A stretch of DNA of 64,000 nt from Planococcus citri (GCF_950023065.1 NC_088677.1:43168555-43232554), one strand, 5' to 3'; counted from the first letter of the stretch, positions 34,972 through 48,560 are shown. The notes: generated by a model not told the origin, from the sequence alone. Numbers and translations: made by a program.

Positions 34972-37900
34972 TAGGTACCTACATAAGTCATAAACGAATC
35001 TGACAATCTTTGAATTATCAAGTGTGTAATTGGTTATCTGTATGATTTTTGCCTAATTTCGTTAAAATCGAAAAGTAATTTCTTCGTATTCTGTATAATA
35101 ACGCTGTTTCGCATGTATGTATACCTAGGTACCTATTTTAGTGTAGGTAAAGTCGTCCTACGTATCGAAAATCAGTTCAAAGCAACCGCCAAAAAAAGAG
35201 AAAGAACTAATTGAAAGAACAGCGGTTATTTTACGCCTATGTATAAAAAATATTACTCGTATCATTTTGACTGCAGGCTGAATGAACCTTACCTAGACAC
35301 ATAGGTATCTATTACAAAATAGTTCGCACTTACTGATACACGTGCTAAAAATTGCAATAAATTATCATCGCGAAAATTCACGTTCAAGTCTGATATAGTG
35401 CCTTGAGACTACAAATAGGTATACATACATATGTCCAAGGAAGTAGTTTTTTTTTCTTCTTACAGAATTAGTTCTTTCTAGCAGGTTATATCGTCGCTCG
35501 TTTTACTTTTTATTGGAATGAACAAGATTTTTTTTCAGACTTCTAAATGCACAACCTTGGCATCATTTTTAATCAGTTCAATATCGGAATATTGTTTAAC
35601 TCGATACAAATTACAAATCGCACAAAATCCATCCTGGGGGGTTTACAAATGAATTATCCAGCTGACTTTTTTTTCAAACGAAAGTTGGTTAATTTTTGTA
35701 AACATAGGTTTAGGTATATTCAGAAACGATTAATTTTGTGTATACCTAGACCTACTACTATACTCAATATTTTTATCGTCAAGTTCAACAACACTCGACT
35801 TCCACGATTTAGACTAAAAATAGTGACCTATGTATATTGCTATTATTTTTCTAGTTTCTAATTCCGAGGCAAATAACCTTTCAAGATGGTTTTTAAGTAC
35901 TCCCAACGAATAGGTATAGGTATCCTACCTAACTAACAGATAATTCAGTTTGAAATTCTGATTATAATCGAGATCTTTATTTAGATGCAAAAACCTTGAG
36001 ATATCTTCTTCAGAGCTAGGATTGTCGATCGTTAATGGCAACACAGAGGAAAGCCTTTTTTATAGGTACCTACCTAATACAGGTTGCTTATGAAAGCAAA
36101 ATCATAGATTTCGTAAGCATAATATATTCGGATGAAGATTTTCTAGTCAACTACATATGAATGAAACGTATACATTATTCAACTTTCAAGCATTAAAGCA
36201 ATAAAAAATAAAGGCCGTGCATCGATTGATAGCAAATTTTCCGTTTTTTTGATTCCACATCATGTTTACTTATTCAGTTATTCGTAAAAAACCACAAAAA
36301 AATCCGATTTTATAAAAGAAAAAAAAATCAAAAGTTTTTGAACCTTCGCAATTTATTCGTGTCACTTCAATTTAGAAATTGAGAAAAAAATCTCGAATTA
36401 ACAAAAAATAAAATATGAAATTACAAAAAATTTATTAGGTATGTACTTACTATTTTTTTGAACTATCCGCAAAAGCAAGTATATAAATCAAAATAATAAA
36501 AAAAATTGAAAAATAAATAAATATGTTTTATAATTAAAATATTATATCGCCATTTACACGCGAAGCAAATTAAAAATGTCTCGCACTTCGCGAACTGGCA
36601 ATTTTTAAAATTGCGCGCGAAATATGAGGGATCAACTTAACAGTATTATCCATAAGAGAGAAACGTGAATTGAAAGTAACGCGCAAACCGTCGTCGCTTA
36701 GGTAACTGATGAAAAGATTTTTACAGAGTCTATAATTTTTACCTACAAGATACGACCAGTTGGGTAATTATTAATCCAGTCTGGAGATGTAAACAATACT
36801 CATAATCTGGTTAACACACGTTAAGGTCGTTTTTTTACCATACAAGTTCAATATGTATTAACGTAGTGTTTTTTGTTCTTCTTTTCTTCGGCGAGTAAGT
36901 ATTCATAATTTCTTTTCACATACCTACCTAGATTGTCATATGTGTGATATTATCTAAACATCAACAGGTAAATCCATAAGTTGATTCCATTTTCTGGAGA
37001 AGAGGGAAGGGGAGGGGGGATTTCATTCTTGAATTTAATGATTCATCAGGTATGTACATTTCAAAATTTATTTAAAAAGTCAATGATACGTATAATGATT
37101 CAATTTTTTATGTTTACGTATTTAATATAGGTATTGGTACCTATTCTTCGTTTTTATGCGTATATTAATTCATTTTGCATTTTTTTTCTTCTTCAAAAAG
37201 AAAGATGTAAAATATGTATTAAAATATTTTTTAACGCTATTTCTTTGTTGTTTATGAAATAAACGCATCATGTAGACTGTAGAGTGACATTCGTGAGACA
37301 AATTAATACAAGTATAACACCCATAAAAACCCTCCACACTTTGTTTTGTAACTGGTAACTTTTTCATACTTGGTGTGTACCGTTAATAGGTACAATCAAT
37401 TACGTACTAATTATTTCTAATTACAATAATTTTTTAAATAAAGCGACGATATTATGAAAACTATGTATAACAAATCGTTGTACGTTTTAATGCAGAAAAA
37501 CCGCCATGCGCTAGTTTAATTATTGTAAAAATAACGTGTCGGGTTCCTTACCTATTAATTTTTTGAAACAAATAAGTAAAAATTTCTAAAAAATTGATTG
37601 ATATAAATTTAAAATTTACGAGTAAGTATAAGCGGGAAAAAGGAGAAAAAGTACGAAAACTTGCGAAAATACCTAAATGCACTCAAGTCAAGGTTGTAAT
37701 AAGCAATATTAGATCCCCCGCCCCTCAACAGCATCCCCGGAGCTGAAATTTTTTCAGAGAAACTTTCAACTCAAATGAAGTTATCTACTGAATTTGGTCG
37801 AAATCCTTCGACTTTTTTTCGCGATCCGCCGTGATGCGCAGGTATGGAATAAAATTATCATAAAATTGAAAAGAAAAAAAAATTGGTGTAGATAACTATT

Positions 37901-38963
37901 TATCATGATTAAAAAAGTTGTGATGTAGTGAGACTAATCGACTAGGTAGTAGGTACTACGAGTATGAACAATATTTGCGATAGTATGAAATAAATCTTTC
38001 CGAATGTATCACTCTGTGGCGTAATTTTATTGGTTTGAAGGATTTTTATGAAGATATAGCTACCTATACTTACAGTACCTAGATGTGTTTGATTGTTTCA
38101 AAAACAGATAACTGGATTCAATCACTCCATCTATCGAGATAACACTGTTGTTTTATAATGCTTTAAGCGAAGCATAGTTACGTAATAAGTATGTACATTA
38201 TTTCTATTCTCATTCAAAATTTTGTTTTAAGTCGGTAGTACTTATGAATGTAGGTAAGTATTTGATTCATGTAAACTTGAAAGAAGTAGACTAACTGATA
38301 TGTGCGCATCTGCCATTGAATTGATTAAGCCACTTTTCAACGGTTCACTCCTGTCTGAAAAATATGGGAAAATCCGTCTACAATATGAAATGAATAATAC
38401 CTACGTAAAATTGGTTTATCATTTTATCGTAGGTCGTAGGCGCGCGATTGATTACTGATACCAGCGATACCTGACCGAAACCTCTTTAGTGCTTACTCAA
38501 CTTAAAGGTAGACATTAGACAATAGATACATATTTATGTTGAATATCTCATGAAAATAGCAAGTGTCGTCTTATCAAACCAGTTTTGATTCTATTTAGTT
38601 ATCTGAGTTACCTCTAGACTAACTGAAAGTAAGAAACCTGCGCGGTTTTGCGGTCATACTCCTGCGGTACGTGCAAATGAATTGTCCAAAATAAACTGCA
38701 CCGCCGATTACAGAGTCATCGTTGAGCATATCATCTTTCTGCGACTGTTTGACGCATTGGAATATGATATTGCTCATTGTTTCGTTATTGTTTTAAAGTA
38801 CCTATACCGCAAAACAAGTTGTAAGCCGAAAATTTAAAAAATTAGGTTTCGATGATTTTTTTCAATTTCGAGACTTTTTTAAAAGTCCTATAATTTGCCA
38901 ATTTTTTTGAATTTTTTGGTCGTTTGACTATTAAAATGGAAGTAATTTTCTCAAAAAAATATA
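34972..38963. other. Gene desert, part 2
   Basis: No supported gene. It contains TAGGTA words, a G-rich tract at 36990-37022 and A/T-runs near 36280-36540. A 104-residue frame at 35547-35861 has no recognisable features. Confidence 0.6.
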
Positions 38964-39527
38964 TATATGAGAGGGGTTTTGCGATAAGGGCCCTTGTGGT
39001 GATATTTCGATTTTTTCAGGAGAGAGAAAACATCGAATTGCTTCGATTTTTTCGATTTTTTTTTTTTTTGATTTTCGGGTGCAGTGTTGTCTTGCGTATA
39101 GGTTGGATGGGAAATTTTGACGAAATTCGTTCATCATCGCCTGATATCCGTGATTTAGAAAAGGGACCTTGTGGTGAACAGCCGAATTTACACAACGTTA
39201 CAGACTACCCCGCAAAAAAATACCGAGAAATTCGGATTCGCCATGAAATTTTACGTAGGTAACAACAATAAAATAATTTTTCCATCGACCTTTTTTTTTC
39301 TTTTTTTTAAAATCAAAAACAAACAGAAAACTTTGTTTTTCGATTTCCCAAAAATGTGAGTTTTTGAGTATTCATGTTCAAGTAATTTTTAAAACGAGAA
39401 GTTGATGAGATAGGCGAAATCTGATTGCACCATTCGATTTCTCGTGAAAAAGTAAGTCGGAATCGCCAATAAAAAAAAAAACATCGAATCACCACAAGGA
39501 CCCATATCGCAAAACGCCTCTCATATA
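38964..39527. mobile_element. Foldback element of about 565 bp
   Basis: ATATGAGAGG-GTTTTGCGATA-GGG-CCTTGTGGTGAT at the left is repeated inverted at 39486-39527. A third, partial copy (GGGACCTTGTGGTGA) lies inside near 39164. Exact ends and target duplication are unclear. Non-coding; the ORFs inside come from the repeats. Confidence 0.65.
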
Positions 39528-39891
39528 TTGCGCAAAAAATACGAAAAAGTTGATTTTCCAGAAAATGGACCTCTTTTAAAAATTGAATCGATTCGTATTC
39601 CAATTTGAAAAATTGTAGAGCAGTCTGCTTTCGATATGTTTGTACGAAATACGCAAAAATATGTAGATACGTAATTACGTATATGTCTTCGAAAATTTCA
39701 TACAGATTGGTTGATTACTTCCGGAATAATACCGACACTGTCAAAGAAACTTCACATTTTTTTTTGTTTCGCAAGTACCGCACTGCACCTTACTCTTATT
39801 TTACGGTTACATAGGTACATAGATTTGTAGGTACGAGTACCTACGTATTCAAGTGATTTATTGAAACAAGTCATAGATATTCATTAGGAAA

Positions 39892-40509
39892 CAGGGCTGC
39901 ATACCGATAAACATAAACGGTATTGGTATTCAGCATATACAGTATCCAAAATGGTATTGGTATTTCGGTATTCTCTAGTACAGGATACAGATAATTTTGG
40001 TATTTTGGTATTTTATTATTTTGTGGATTTTTTTTCGGTATCCGGTATTGGTATTGGTATTGGTATTGTACCGAATATAATATCGAATTGAAAAGTTTGT
40101 TTTTCAGCCAAAATTGACCATATTGCCTGCCTAGGTGCAATACTTAAGGAAGTTAAGGCTGAAAATTCATAATGAAGAAATCAAAAACTTCAAAATTTTT
40201 TTTCATTTTTTGGGGACTTACAATTTTTTTTATTTTTAAACACCTCGATTTTGGAGTTACAGTACAAGTTTTTCAATATGAAAATTCGAAATAGGTACCA
40301 AAAAAAAAACCAAAATAATACCATTGAAAATTATTTCGGTATTGGTATTTTGGTATAAATACCGTTTCAACAACTTCATCGGTATTTTGTAAATCAGTAC
40401 TTCATCGGTCTGCTAATCGGTATTGGTAAACGATATTCGTAAATTTTATCAAAATTTGCCGGTACTGCCGGTATTGGTATTTTGGTATTTATATCGGTAT
40501 GCAGCCCTG
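39892..40509. mobile_element. 618-bp hAT-like MITE with exact 8-bp target duplication
   Basis: It begins CAGGGCTGCATACCGATA and ends with TATCGGTATGCAGCCCTG. TTAGGAAA flanks both sides (39884-39891, 40510-40517). The interior is built largely of GGTATT/AATACC words, some in tandem (40040-40070). The 8-base duplication and CAGGG-type end suit the hAT superfamily. Confidence 0.93.
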
Positions 40510-43500
40510 TTAGGAAATACATAGGTAGGTAAGTATTTTTCAATTTGAAGGAAAACACACGAGGAAGAATATAAATTGTTGGAAAAAATTATTTTATAGT
40601 TGAAAAAAAATTCTGAAAAATTTATCGTATGTACATACTTACCTACTGTAGTGACAGATTATGCAAAAAAAAAAAAAATAACCCACAAACATTACCTAGG
40701 TACCTGAATGTTTATTTAAAATAATTCGCGAATAATAGTAGGTAAGTACATACTATGTTCTAAAGTATTTTAAAGTGTTCTAAAATATTTTAAAGTGTTC
40801 AAAAGTATTTTTATTAACAAGTGAATAAACATTTGTTTTCAAACTTGACTTCGCATATTCTGTCACCACACCTACCTAATCTGGATCGGTGGTCCAATTG
40901 ATACATACTTTACGTTCAAGTAATACCTACCAATAAAATTTCATGACATTCTCGTTGAAATGATACGCAAGTCGTAAGTTTATCTACCTGTACCTGCTCT
41001 ACCATCCATGTACCTGTACCAACATACATTATGTGTGAGTACTTACTGCCTGTTTAATGCCATACATATTTGATTACAGTGTTAAGTATTTAGCATAACG
41101 ATATAGGTAGGTGAGTAATTTATTAAAGCCATTGATCTGTCGATTCGATTTTTTTTTTGAGCCAATGCTTACCATGAATACATACAACACCCATTCATTC
41201 TAGTAGTGCTTTTTGTTGCACTTGATATTGAAGGCAACTAGTTTTGCCGAAACGCTCGGTACGTACTTACCAATTAATAAATGTGTGCAATGTGTGGTAC
41301 GAGTGTTTTAATTTAATTTTACACACGCGTAATAATTATGCTTTTTTCATCAATTTTTTCAATCATATCGTGTACAGGTACTGGTTTAATTAAAAATTCA
41401 GTTTGGTTAATTTGAGCTAGCTGACAAAATGATTAATTGAGATACTTATTTTGAAAGCTGTAAAATTATTCTTTTACTCGGATAGGAATGTGTAAACGTT
41501 GCTGGGCTTCGGTAAAATTTCCGCAACGAGCTCGTTAGGTCGACAGCAGCCATTAAAATTGGGGATACTTATGCGAAAAAGTACGTCACTTCTGGCAAGA
41601 AATTTTCAATCTTGATGGATTCTAATCGTTGAAACCAGGTAGGTTTTTTCCGCAAGACATCGTTTGAGAAACTTATTTGCGTTTGATTGAAAAAATTGAG
41701 GTAAAATACCTTTTTTCTTTTTTTTCGAAAAACAAACAACGTTGAAAAAAACAAAGACGACTTCTCCTCTAGGGTCGGATTTCGAAATTAATCACTGGTG
41801 GTTGGTCTCCGCAGAATAAAAATTCGTAGGTAACGTTATTCTGGATTTCTCCCACCGTTTAATTTTTTTCAATGGCAATAAGCATGATTTTTACTGGGCT
41901 GATTTTTTAAAAGTTGAAACCGATTCCCTCTTGTTAAAATGCGCATTTTATGATTTCAAAGCCCAAAATTTTAACAAAAAATTACGGAGATGGATATCTA
42001 CCTATGCATCTATAATTGATACCCTATCCATTATATCCTTCGGCATCTTCAGTTTTTTCTTACATGAATATCCCGATTCTGATTTGAATACCCACAGCCA
42101 CACGCACTAGCGTTTAAAAAATGAATTTATTACATTTCATACTTGATATTGCATTGATAGGAAATGCCATCTATACAAAATACTGGACAATTCTCCAGGA
42201 ATAGGTATGTTATGTATGTACCATCTAAATGAGCCAAAATACTTGACTTTTATGCACTCACATGAAAACTTGGATTCAGATATCTATATTATTTAGAAGA
42301 TACATATAAGAATGACTATAGTACATAGATGGGGAAACCATACGATAATAGGCCTACAGCTACTCGTAAGTGCTATGAGGTAAAAGTCCAGTATTGTTGT
42401 GAAATGAGTTCATAGTGCTTACGAATCAATATAATAATTCAGTATCCCGTGCAAGATGTTTCTGCTCGTAAACTGTAAACTCTCAAGGTCAGCAGCAATC
42501 TAACGTCGAATAAGCTTTCACAAATCATCGAATAGGTACTGTATAGTACAAACATTTCATTTTGAATAGAAAATGATCGATGAGCTATATCATGGGTACA
42601 AAAGGGGTAGGTACTCATCTTAAAATTCTTAACGTAACAATTGCACGATTTGTATATAATTAGGTAGACCTTTTAGAAAAAAATTATCATTCAACATTTT
42701 TTCGAAATTTGAGGCAACCTATCTAGCAGTATTTACTTATCTTCTATCTCTTGTAAATCTATGAGTAGGGTCCAAGTATAAGGTGCAGGAATTGAGAAAT
42801 GACAAGCTGGCGTTTCCTTGTCATCAGGGTATATATGTACTCGTATATGTATCATAAAGAGAGTTTGTTTGAATTTTTCATCAACTTGTTGACCCTGTGT
42901 GAATATGTCTTGATATTGGAAGATTGTACTTTTGAAATCTAGAGTCTTTTAACAAAGTTACATCTTTGCCCTTGAAAGCATAGAATAGATCCAATTGTAA
43001 CTAGGTATGTATGTAGGTAAGTATGTGTCAGATTTTATAGAAATATAATAAAATATATCTTCCTGTTGTTGTTGTTTTTTTATTCTAAAATTCGGTATTT
43101 CTTGATTAAATTAACGTATCTATGCTGCAACGTATCAAGAAATGTATTTTACGCGATTAAAATTTGGAAATTGCCTGTACCGGAGTACTTTTTTTCTGGG
43201 TTACCCAAGTTATAATGCCAAACTCGTGATCATTACGAACTTTTGTTTCTTTGTAACGATACCTACCTATGCGATCGTGATATTTCTTTGTATCTACCTA
43301 TAACCTTTTCAAAAAAATAACAGTTTCATTTTTTTAAATTACAAAATTCTGATTCCTCGACAAGCTTTTTATTCATGTATGTATTTCAACGAAAAAATAG
43401 AATTCTCTTTTTCAATGAGTAGGTTAGGATGTAGGTAGGTAGTTAGGTACTTAGACTTACCATAGTGACAAACTTTAACGTTTTTCGAGTATAATATGTA

Positions 43501-43876
43501 CATAATTTCAACCATCAAAAAAATCTGCACTTTGGTTTTGCTGTACGCACGCGCATTTACGAAAACCAGATAAGTGGTGATACAATGTGGCCAATATTTC
43601 ACCTTGAATTTCTCGAATTTAAGTTCATGTATTTTAACACGTTAGTGACAGAAGTAGTATAACAAGTCGTACCAGGTAATTACAATTCAGTTTTACAATT
43701 GAGCTTTTTCAATTGACGGAAGTGAACGAGATATTGTGTGTGTTTTTTTAGCTTGTATGCAGTAGTCGACATAATGACTTGCGCGAATAAAATACACACT
43801 TATGTATGTACTTTGCAACTTTGTAGGTAAATATTGTATTCTCAGAAGATAGGTAATTTTAACGACAAGTGAATTT
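40510..43876. other. Gene desert, part 3
   Basis: No supported gene. A short tandem array of a roughly 20-base unit (GTTCTAAAGTATTTTAAAGT) lies at 40757-40811. The rest is AT-rich spacer with TAGGTA words. Confidence 0.6.
40757..40811 (+). repeat. Short tandem repeat, about 20-base unit, 2.7 copies
   Basis: Units of the form GTTCTAAAGTATTTTAAAGT with one or two changes each follow one another directly. Confidence 0.8.
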
Positions 43877-44179
43877 TAGCAGCCCACATTTCATTTTGAA
43901 GAAAAGCTTGATGATCGTATATCTCACCATTCTGGCGTTTCCATTAAATGTGGCGTTATAAAGAGCCAGATTCGGAAGGTTATTGAAAATACTGTAAAAT
44001 TCTCGAAACGCATGCAAACTCGATTGTAATTTTTCATCACCTGATGAAAAATAAACGATTTAATATTACTTACAATTTAAAAATCGCGAAATTTTATTTG
44101 ATGGAAATGGATTACGTTGCAGTACACCAATATAAATCATGAACAAAATCCAAAATAGCCACAAATATGCTGGAGTCAT
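43877..44179 (-). pseudogene. Decayed 5' end of an NRF-6-like acyltransferase gene
   Basis: On the minus strand an ATG at 44177-44179 opens a signal-peptide-like exon (44116-44179). It is followed by a second exon from 44040 that matches exon 2 of the intact gene at 49007-49171. Matching parts include DEKLQSSL against DSRLQPGL, FNNLPNLAL against FNNLSNLAL, and DNA for METPE and AFLQN-MWAAK. A +4 change near NLAL and a loss of about a dozen bases at the CRRDC position break the frame. No downstream exons were found on this strand. Confidence 0.75.
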
Positions 44180-45278
44180 TGTCGAAAATGCAGTGAAATG
44201 ATATTACCTATCGAATACGAGTACAATAAGCTCGAAGAAGAACGAACTGAGCAACTTCGCCTAGGTGGGTACTTTCATTCGCTTAATTGACTAGGTTACC
44301 ATTTTTAAATCCTCCCCGGCATCGCGGCACCTACCTGAAAATTTACATAAAATAAAAATTAATACGAATAGGTATTTTGTTTAGTTGGACAGTCAATTAA
44401 AGCATGCATATGAGTAACTTTACTTCGGTTTCATTATTTTTTACATTTTTGAAATACAAAAATAACTTGATTGAATTTGGGCAATTCATTCCTGCAAAGG
44501 TCTCAATACTTCGCCAATTTTCGAAAAATCGTGAAATGTAACAAAAATTGATTTTTTGGTTTTTGGAAGATTTAAAAAAATTCAGAATATCGAGCATTTT
44601 CGGTGATTTATGTTTTTTAAAATTAATATGGCAGGTACCTAGGTATATTTTTTCATTAAAAATATGCCAATTCTGAAATTAATACCTATACCATTCTACT
44701 ATGTATTTCAGGCATTCTGGTGCCTCCAGCGCAATCACTGATTTCTCCAGAAGGCGTGGGAATTAGGTAATCTGGGAATGCTGAAAATTGAATGGCAACA
44801 TATTCCAGACCTACCTATTTAAAGGATTTCCGGTGTGTTTTTTTAAACATAAGATACAGTCATCTACGTAAGATTTTGAAAAAAAATTCTGTATTGTTTG
44901 TATACTTACCTAAGGTACCTTTTTAAAAAAATATCTGTGTACCTGGTGTAAAATTTATAAAATTCTGTGTTGAATATTTCAAAAATTTTAAATCCAAGTA
45001 AGTAGGTATATGATGCAGCATTGATGATAGAGAGGTAGGTATTGATATCAAGTCGGAAGATCAATTTTCAGCCTTTTAATATACTAGATAGGTAACGGTA
45101 AGGTCTGTAAATTTCTATTTTAATTCCCCCCTTCGTGCCTCTACCTACATTATGAGTAACTCCATCGGGTCATATTTTCAATTGAAATATTTTTATTCGT
45201 ACCAGTTTAAAAAATAAAAAAAGTTACTAACATGTAAAACAATTGAAACGTTTTTTTAAAAGTCCATTTTGTTTCCAG
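44180..45278. other. Spacer between two pseudogene fragments
   Basis: No gene recognised; AT-rich with TAGGTA words. Confidence 0.5.
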
Positions 45279-47548
45279 GAAAATATTTTTATTTCATGTG
45301 ATGTAATTCTGTCAACATTATGATTAATTGATTATGCGTTTCTTCCTCTTGTACTGCTCGCCAAGTGATGGTTACATCGAAAGGCTTTATCGATTTTCAA
45401 TCACACAGCATTCGGTCTATGAAATTCATGAACATAGATGATTCGAACCAAGAGAAATCGTGCTGTTTGAAAGGATTACCTATTTTAGGAACAAGATTCC
45501 GTTTCCGTTGTTCAATTTTACGAAGTAATTTTCTGTCTGGAGTATGCTCATAAGTCATGACCAGAATTTACCATGAATTCTTGACAATAGGTATGTTTAA
45601 TTTTTGGAAATAATTATATTAACTTTTTATTCTAACTATGTAGGTAATTTTAGAATTTTCATTGCTGTCATGACTATTCTTGTAAGTTTTGCAACTGTTA
45701 TTGACGTATTTCTCTCACAAAATAACCAAATGAATTGCAGTTCAAGTAAGAATCTGTTTTGCTACCATTACATACACTTCATTGCCATCTAATTGTATTT
45801 TATAGTTGATAACAATTTTGTCCACTTACGAGATGATGATTGATGACATGAAGGCAACTACTAACGTAAGTACCTACCTGGTAAAAAAAGGTTGAATTGA
45901 ATACCACTGGCAAAACACATAAATCGAACATGTTGACTATCTCCCCCACTTGAAGGGGCAAATGATAATGGAAAAACGCTAGGAATAGATAGCTTTTTGA
46001 AACTGAATTAATCTTAGCAAGCTAGGTATGGTACCTAATATTGAAAGGGCATGACTCTTTCAATTTTGCCCTTGCGCAAAATCTTACCGAATAGCCGTTC
46101 ATCCTTCTGATTCAAACTCATCATACAACGTTAAATGACTCAGTATCTTGTTTAATTCTTTCTTAGTTACTTAGTTTAATTTTTATTTATTTTTATTATT
46201 ATTATCAAGACAGGCATTATTTACCTCCATCAAAGATACAAATACATGTCGGTGTATATACAGGGTCCGCCAACGAAGTGTATCACATTTGTTTTTCAAA
46301 TAAATTGGCAACACTGATAGCTACAACGCTCGAAATCGCATCATTTGATAGCCAAAACTAAGTATACAGTTCTTTTTTGGTAAAAATTTCATTTCTGCTG
46401 ATTCACTTGTAACGATGCCTGAATGGAATGAAAGTCATTACATACAGAGTGGCTAAAAAGTTGTATTCCGATTTTCACATTTCAAAAAGTTTTAGTTTTT
46501 TGTAAAAAAATCAAAAACTAAGCATCCTAGAAAAAAACTAATGACATTTTTCTCGACTTTATTCTTTTGCAGAGTGCTTCGTTGCGCCTCCAGATCGATT
46601 TTTATGAACTCCGTTTGCAAATTTTTCGAAAGTTCATTTCAAAAAGTTCCAAGTTTTTTGTAAAAAAAAATCGAAAACGAAGCATCTTAGAAAAAAACTA
46701 ATGACATTAGGTCGATTGGAAATTTAATTCTCTACAATTTTTCTCAACTTAATTTTTTCGTAGAGTGCTTTGTTCAGCCTTTAGACCGATTTTTATGAAA
46801 CCCAGTTCGCAAATTTTTCGAAAGTTTATTTAAAAAAGTCGATCTGGAGGCAAAAAGAGGCACTCTATGGAAAAATAATTTCGAAGAAAATGTAGAAAAT
46901 TAAATTTCCAATCGACTTAATGTCATTAGTTTTTTTCTGGGATGCTTAGTTTTTGATTTTTTTTACAAAAAACTAAAACTTTTTGAAATGTGAAAATCAA
47001 AATAACCACCTACTAACTTTTAGCCTCTCTGTATGTAATGTTGTTCATTCCATTCAGGCATCGTTACAAGTGAATCAGCAGAACTGAAATTTTTACCAAA
47101 AAAAAATGTATAGTTTTGGCTAATCAAATGATACGATTTCGAGCGTTGTAGCTATCAGCGTTGCCGATTTATTTCAAAAACAAATGCGATACACTTCGTT
47201 GGCGGACCCTGTATGTACTTAGACTTACCTATTTATTTTCAAGTATGTAGTTTTATGGTGGATACCTTTGTCTACGAGTACAATTTCTCCTCTCTCCTCG
47301 TTATAAATACCTACATAAGTACCTACATACATAAATATTCGACACATTCATTATTAAATTACATGAATTGTGGTTTACAGTTCCTTCGATGTCCATTCCT
47401 CACATCCATCGTAAAAATATACCTTTTGTTTTAGATACCTACATTGATTTTTTTATTAGGAATATATTTTTTTTTAATAAATTGGAAATATTTCTTACAA
47501 GAAAGAATACACGACCGATTGAACGATGTGGAAGTTGATGTTCGCACA
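45279..47548 (+). pseudogene. Decayed middle exons of an NRF-6-like acyltransferase gene
   Basis: Three blocks match consecutive exons of the intact gene to the right: 45279-45524 (exon at 50235-50452), 45654-45745 (exon at 50586-50677, same 92-base length and still open) and 47381-47548 (exon at 51629-51792). Splice sites are conserved at 45273-45278, 45746 and 47380. The first block has an early TGA caused by a 14-base insertion. The third runs into TAG after FLRCPFLTSIVKIYLLF. The exon between them is missing or unrecognisable, and a 951-base foldback element lies there instead. Confidence 0.8.
46261..47211. mobile_element. 951-bp foldback element, TA target duplication
   Basis: It begins CAGGGTCCGCCAACGAAGTG and ends with its inverse, with TA on both sides. 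The arms (ATCATTTGAT, GCCAAAACTA and so on) stay inverted for about 180 bases. The inner part has a second inverted module built on TCCAATCGAC-TAATGTC-TTAGTTTTTTTC, also present in the element at 23347-24312. Non-coding. It sits inside the NRF-6-like pseudogene. Confidence 0.9.
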
Positions 47549-48109
47549 TATACAGATAAGGTTCCACCTTCATTGACTTAAGTACCATATATTTTTTACT
47601 TATTATAGTCCTCAATTTTTTCATGTCTTGACCGCGTAAGTAATAAAAAATTAAGGTTATTGTGCCACCGGTAAAAGGAGCTGACGTGCCATTTTGAAAA
47701 TAAGTTCGTTAAAAGGGGAGTAAAAACAGAGCAGATGATGGCTCTCAACTTGTGCATTGATTAAGAAAGCTCGAGCTTTTAAAATTCGAATTACATAATG
47801 ATTTTAAATCCGTTAAGTTTTTATTGTTTTTAAAGCCCCGTGGATAGATTTGCTCTAAATGATATACCAGTTTTGAGATACTTACATACAAGCCTTCAAA
47901 ATAGTTGATAGTTTTGCAAGAAATCACTAATTCTGAAAAATCTCGGGCCCACTCTTCCTAACGCCGCGCCCCAATCGTCAGAACGGAAACTATTGCTATT
48001 TTTTTTTTGATTAAATCGTTGAACGGAGCTTGCAAAAAATTTAGCTGAATCAAAACTTCGAAATCATTATTGATTCAAATTAACGCAGAGTGGATTTCAT
48101 CGCAAATAC

Positions 48110-48560
48110 ATATTAGGTATTTACGGCGAACTGGTTATGCAAATTTATTAACTTATTTTTAATGCGGCTTGCGTTTCGTGTTGAACTTGGAAATATCGCA
48201 TGAACACGTAAACAATTAAATGTACATATGATTGTAGATTTTTAAAAAGGTAAACAGATTTTAATCTCGAGTTGAAAGCAGCTATTTTATTAACGGATGG
48301 ACTACTACAAATACATAATATGTATGTAAGTACAACATATTACCTACTATATGTATTATTTGCCGATACCAAAAATTTCTTAAAGCATTCAAAATGTTTA
48401 ATCGCTAAATAACATGGACATGAAATGAGTTCAGATTCTAAAATTTGTGAGTAGCTATGCGCATAATGCTCACGGTCAAATAATTTTTGAAACGGTCCTG
48501 TTGAACTTCCTCCGCCAAACTGCCAAACTAAAAAAAAAATAAATAAATACGTTCCCAACA
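48110..48560 (-). pseudogene. Degenerate copy of a piece of the cut gene
   Basis: Stretches here match cut between 57140 and 57480 in the same order and orientation. Examples are ATTTACGGCGAACTGGTTATG against ATTTACGGCAAACAAGTTATG, TAACGGATGGACTA against AAACGGATGGACTA, and TTTCTTAAAGCATTCAAA. They cover part of the CUT-repeat-3 exon and its downstream intron. The reading frame is lost relative to cut. The 73-residue frame at 48340-48561 is the remnant in altered form and is not considered a gene. Confidence 0.65.
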
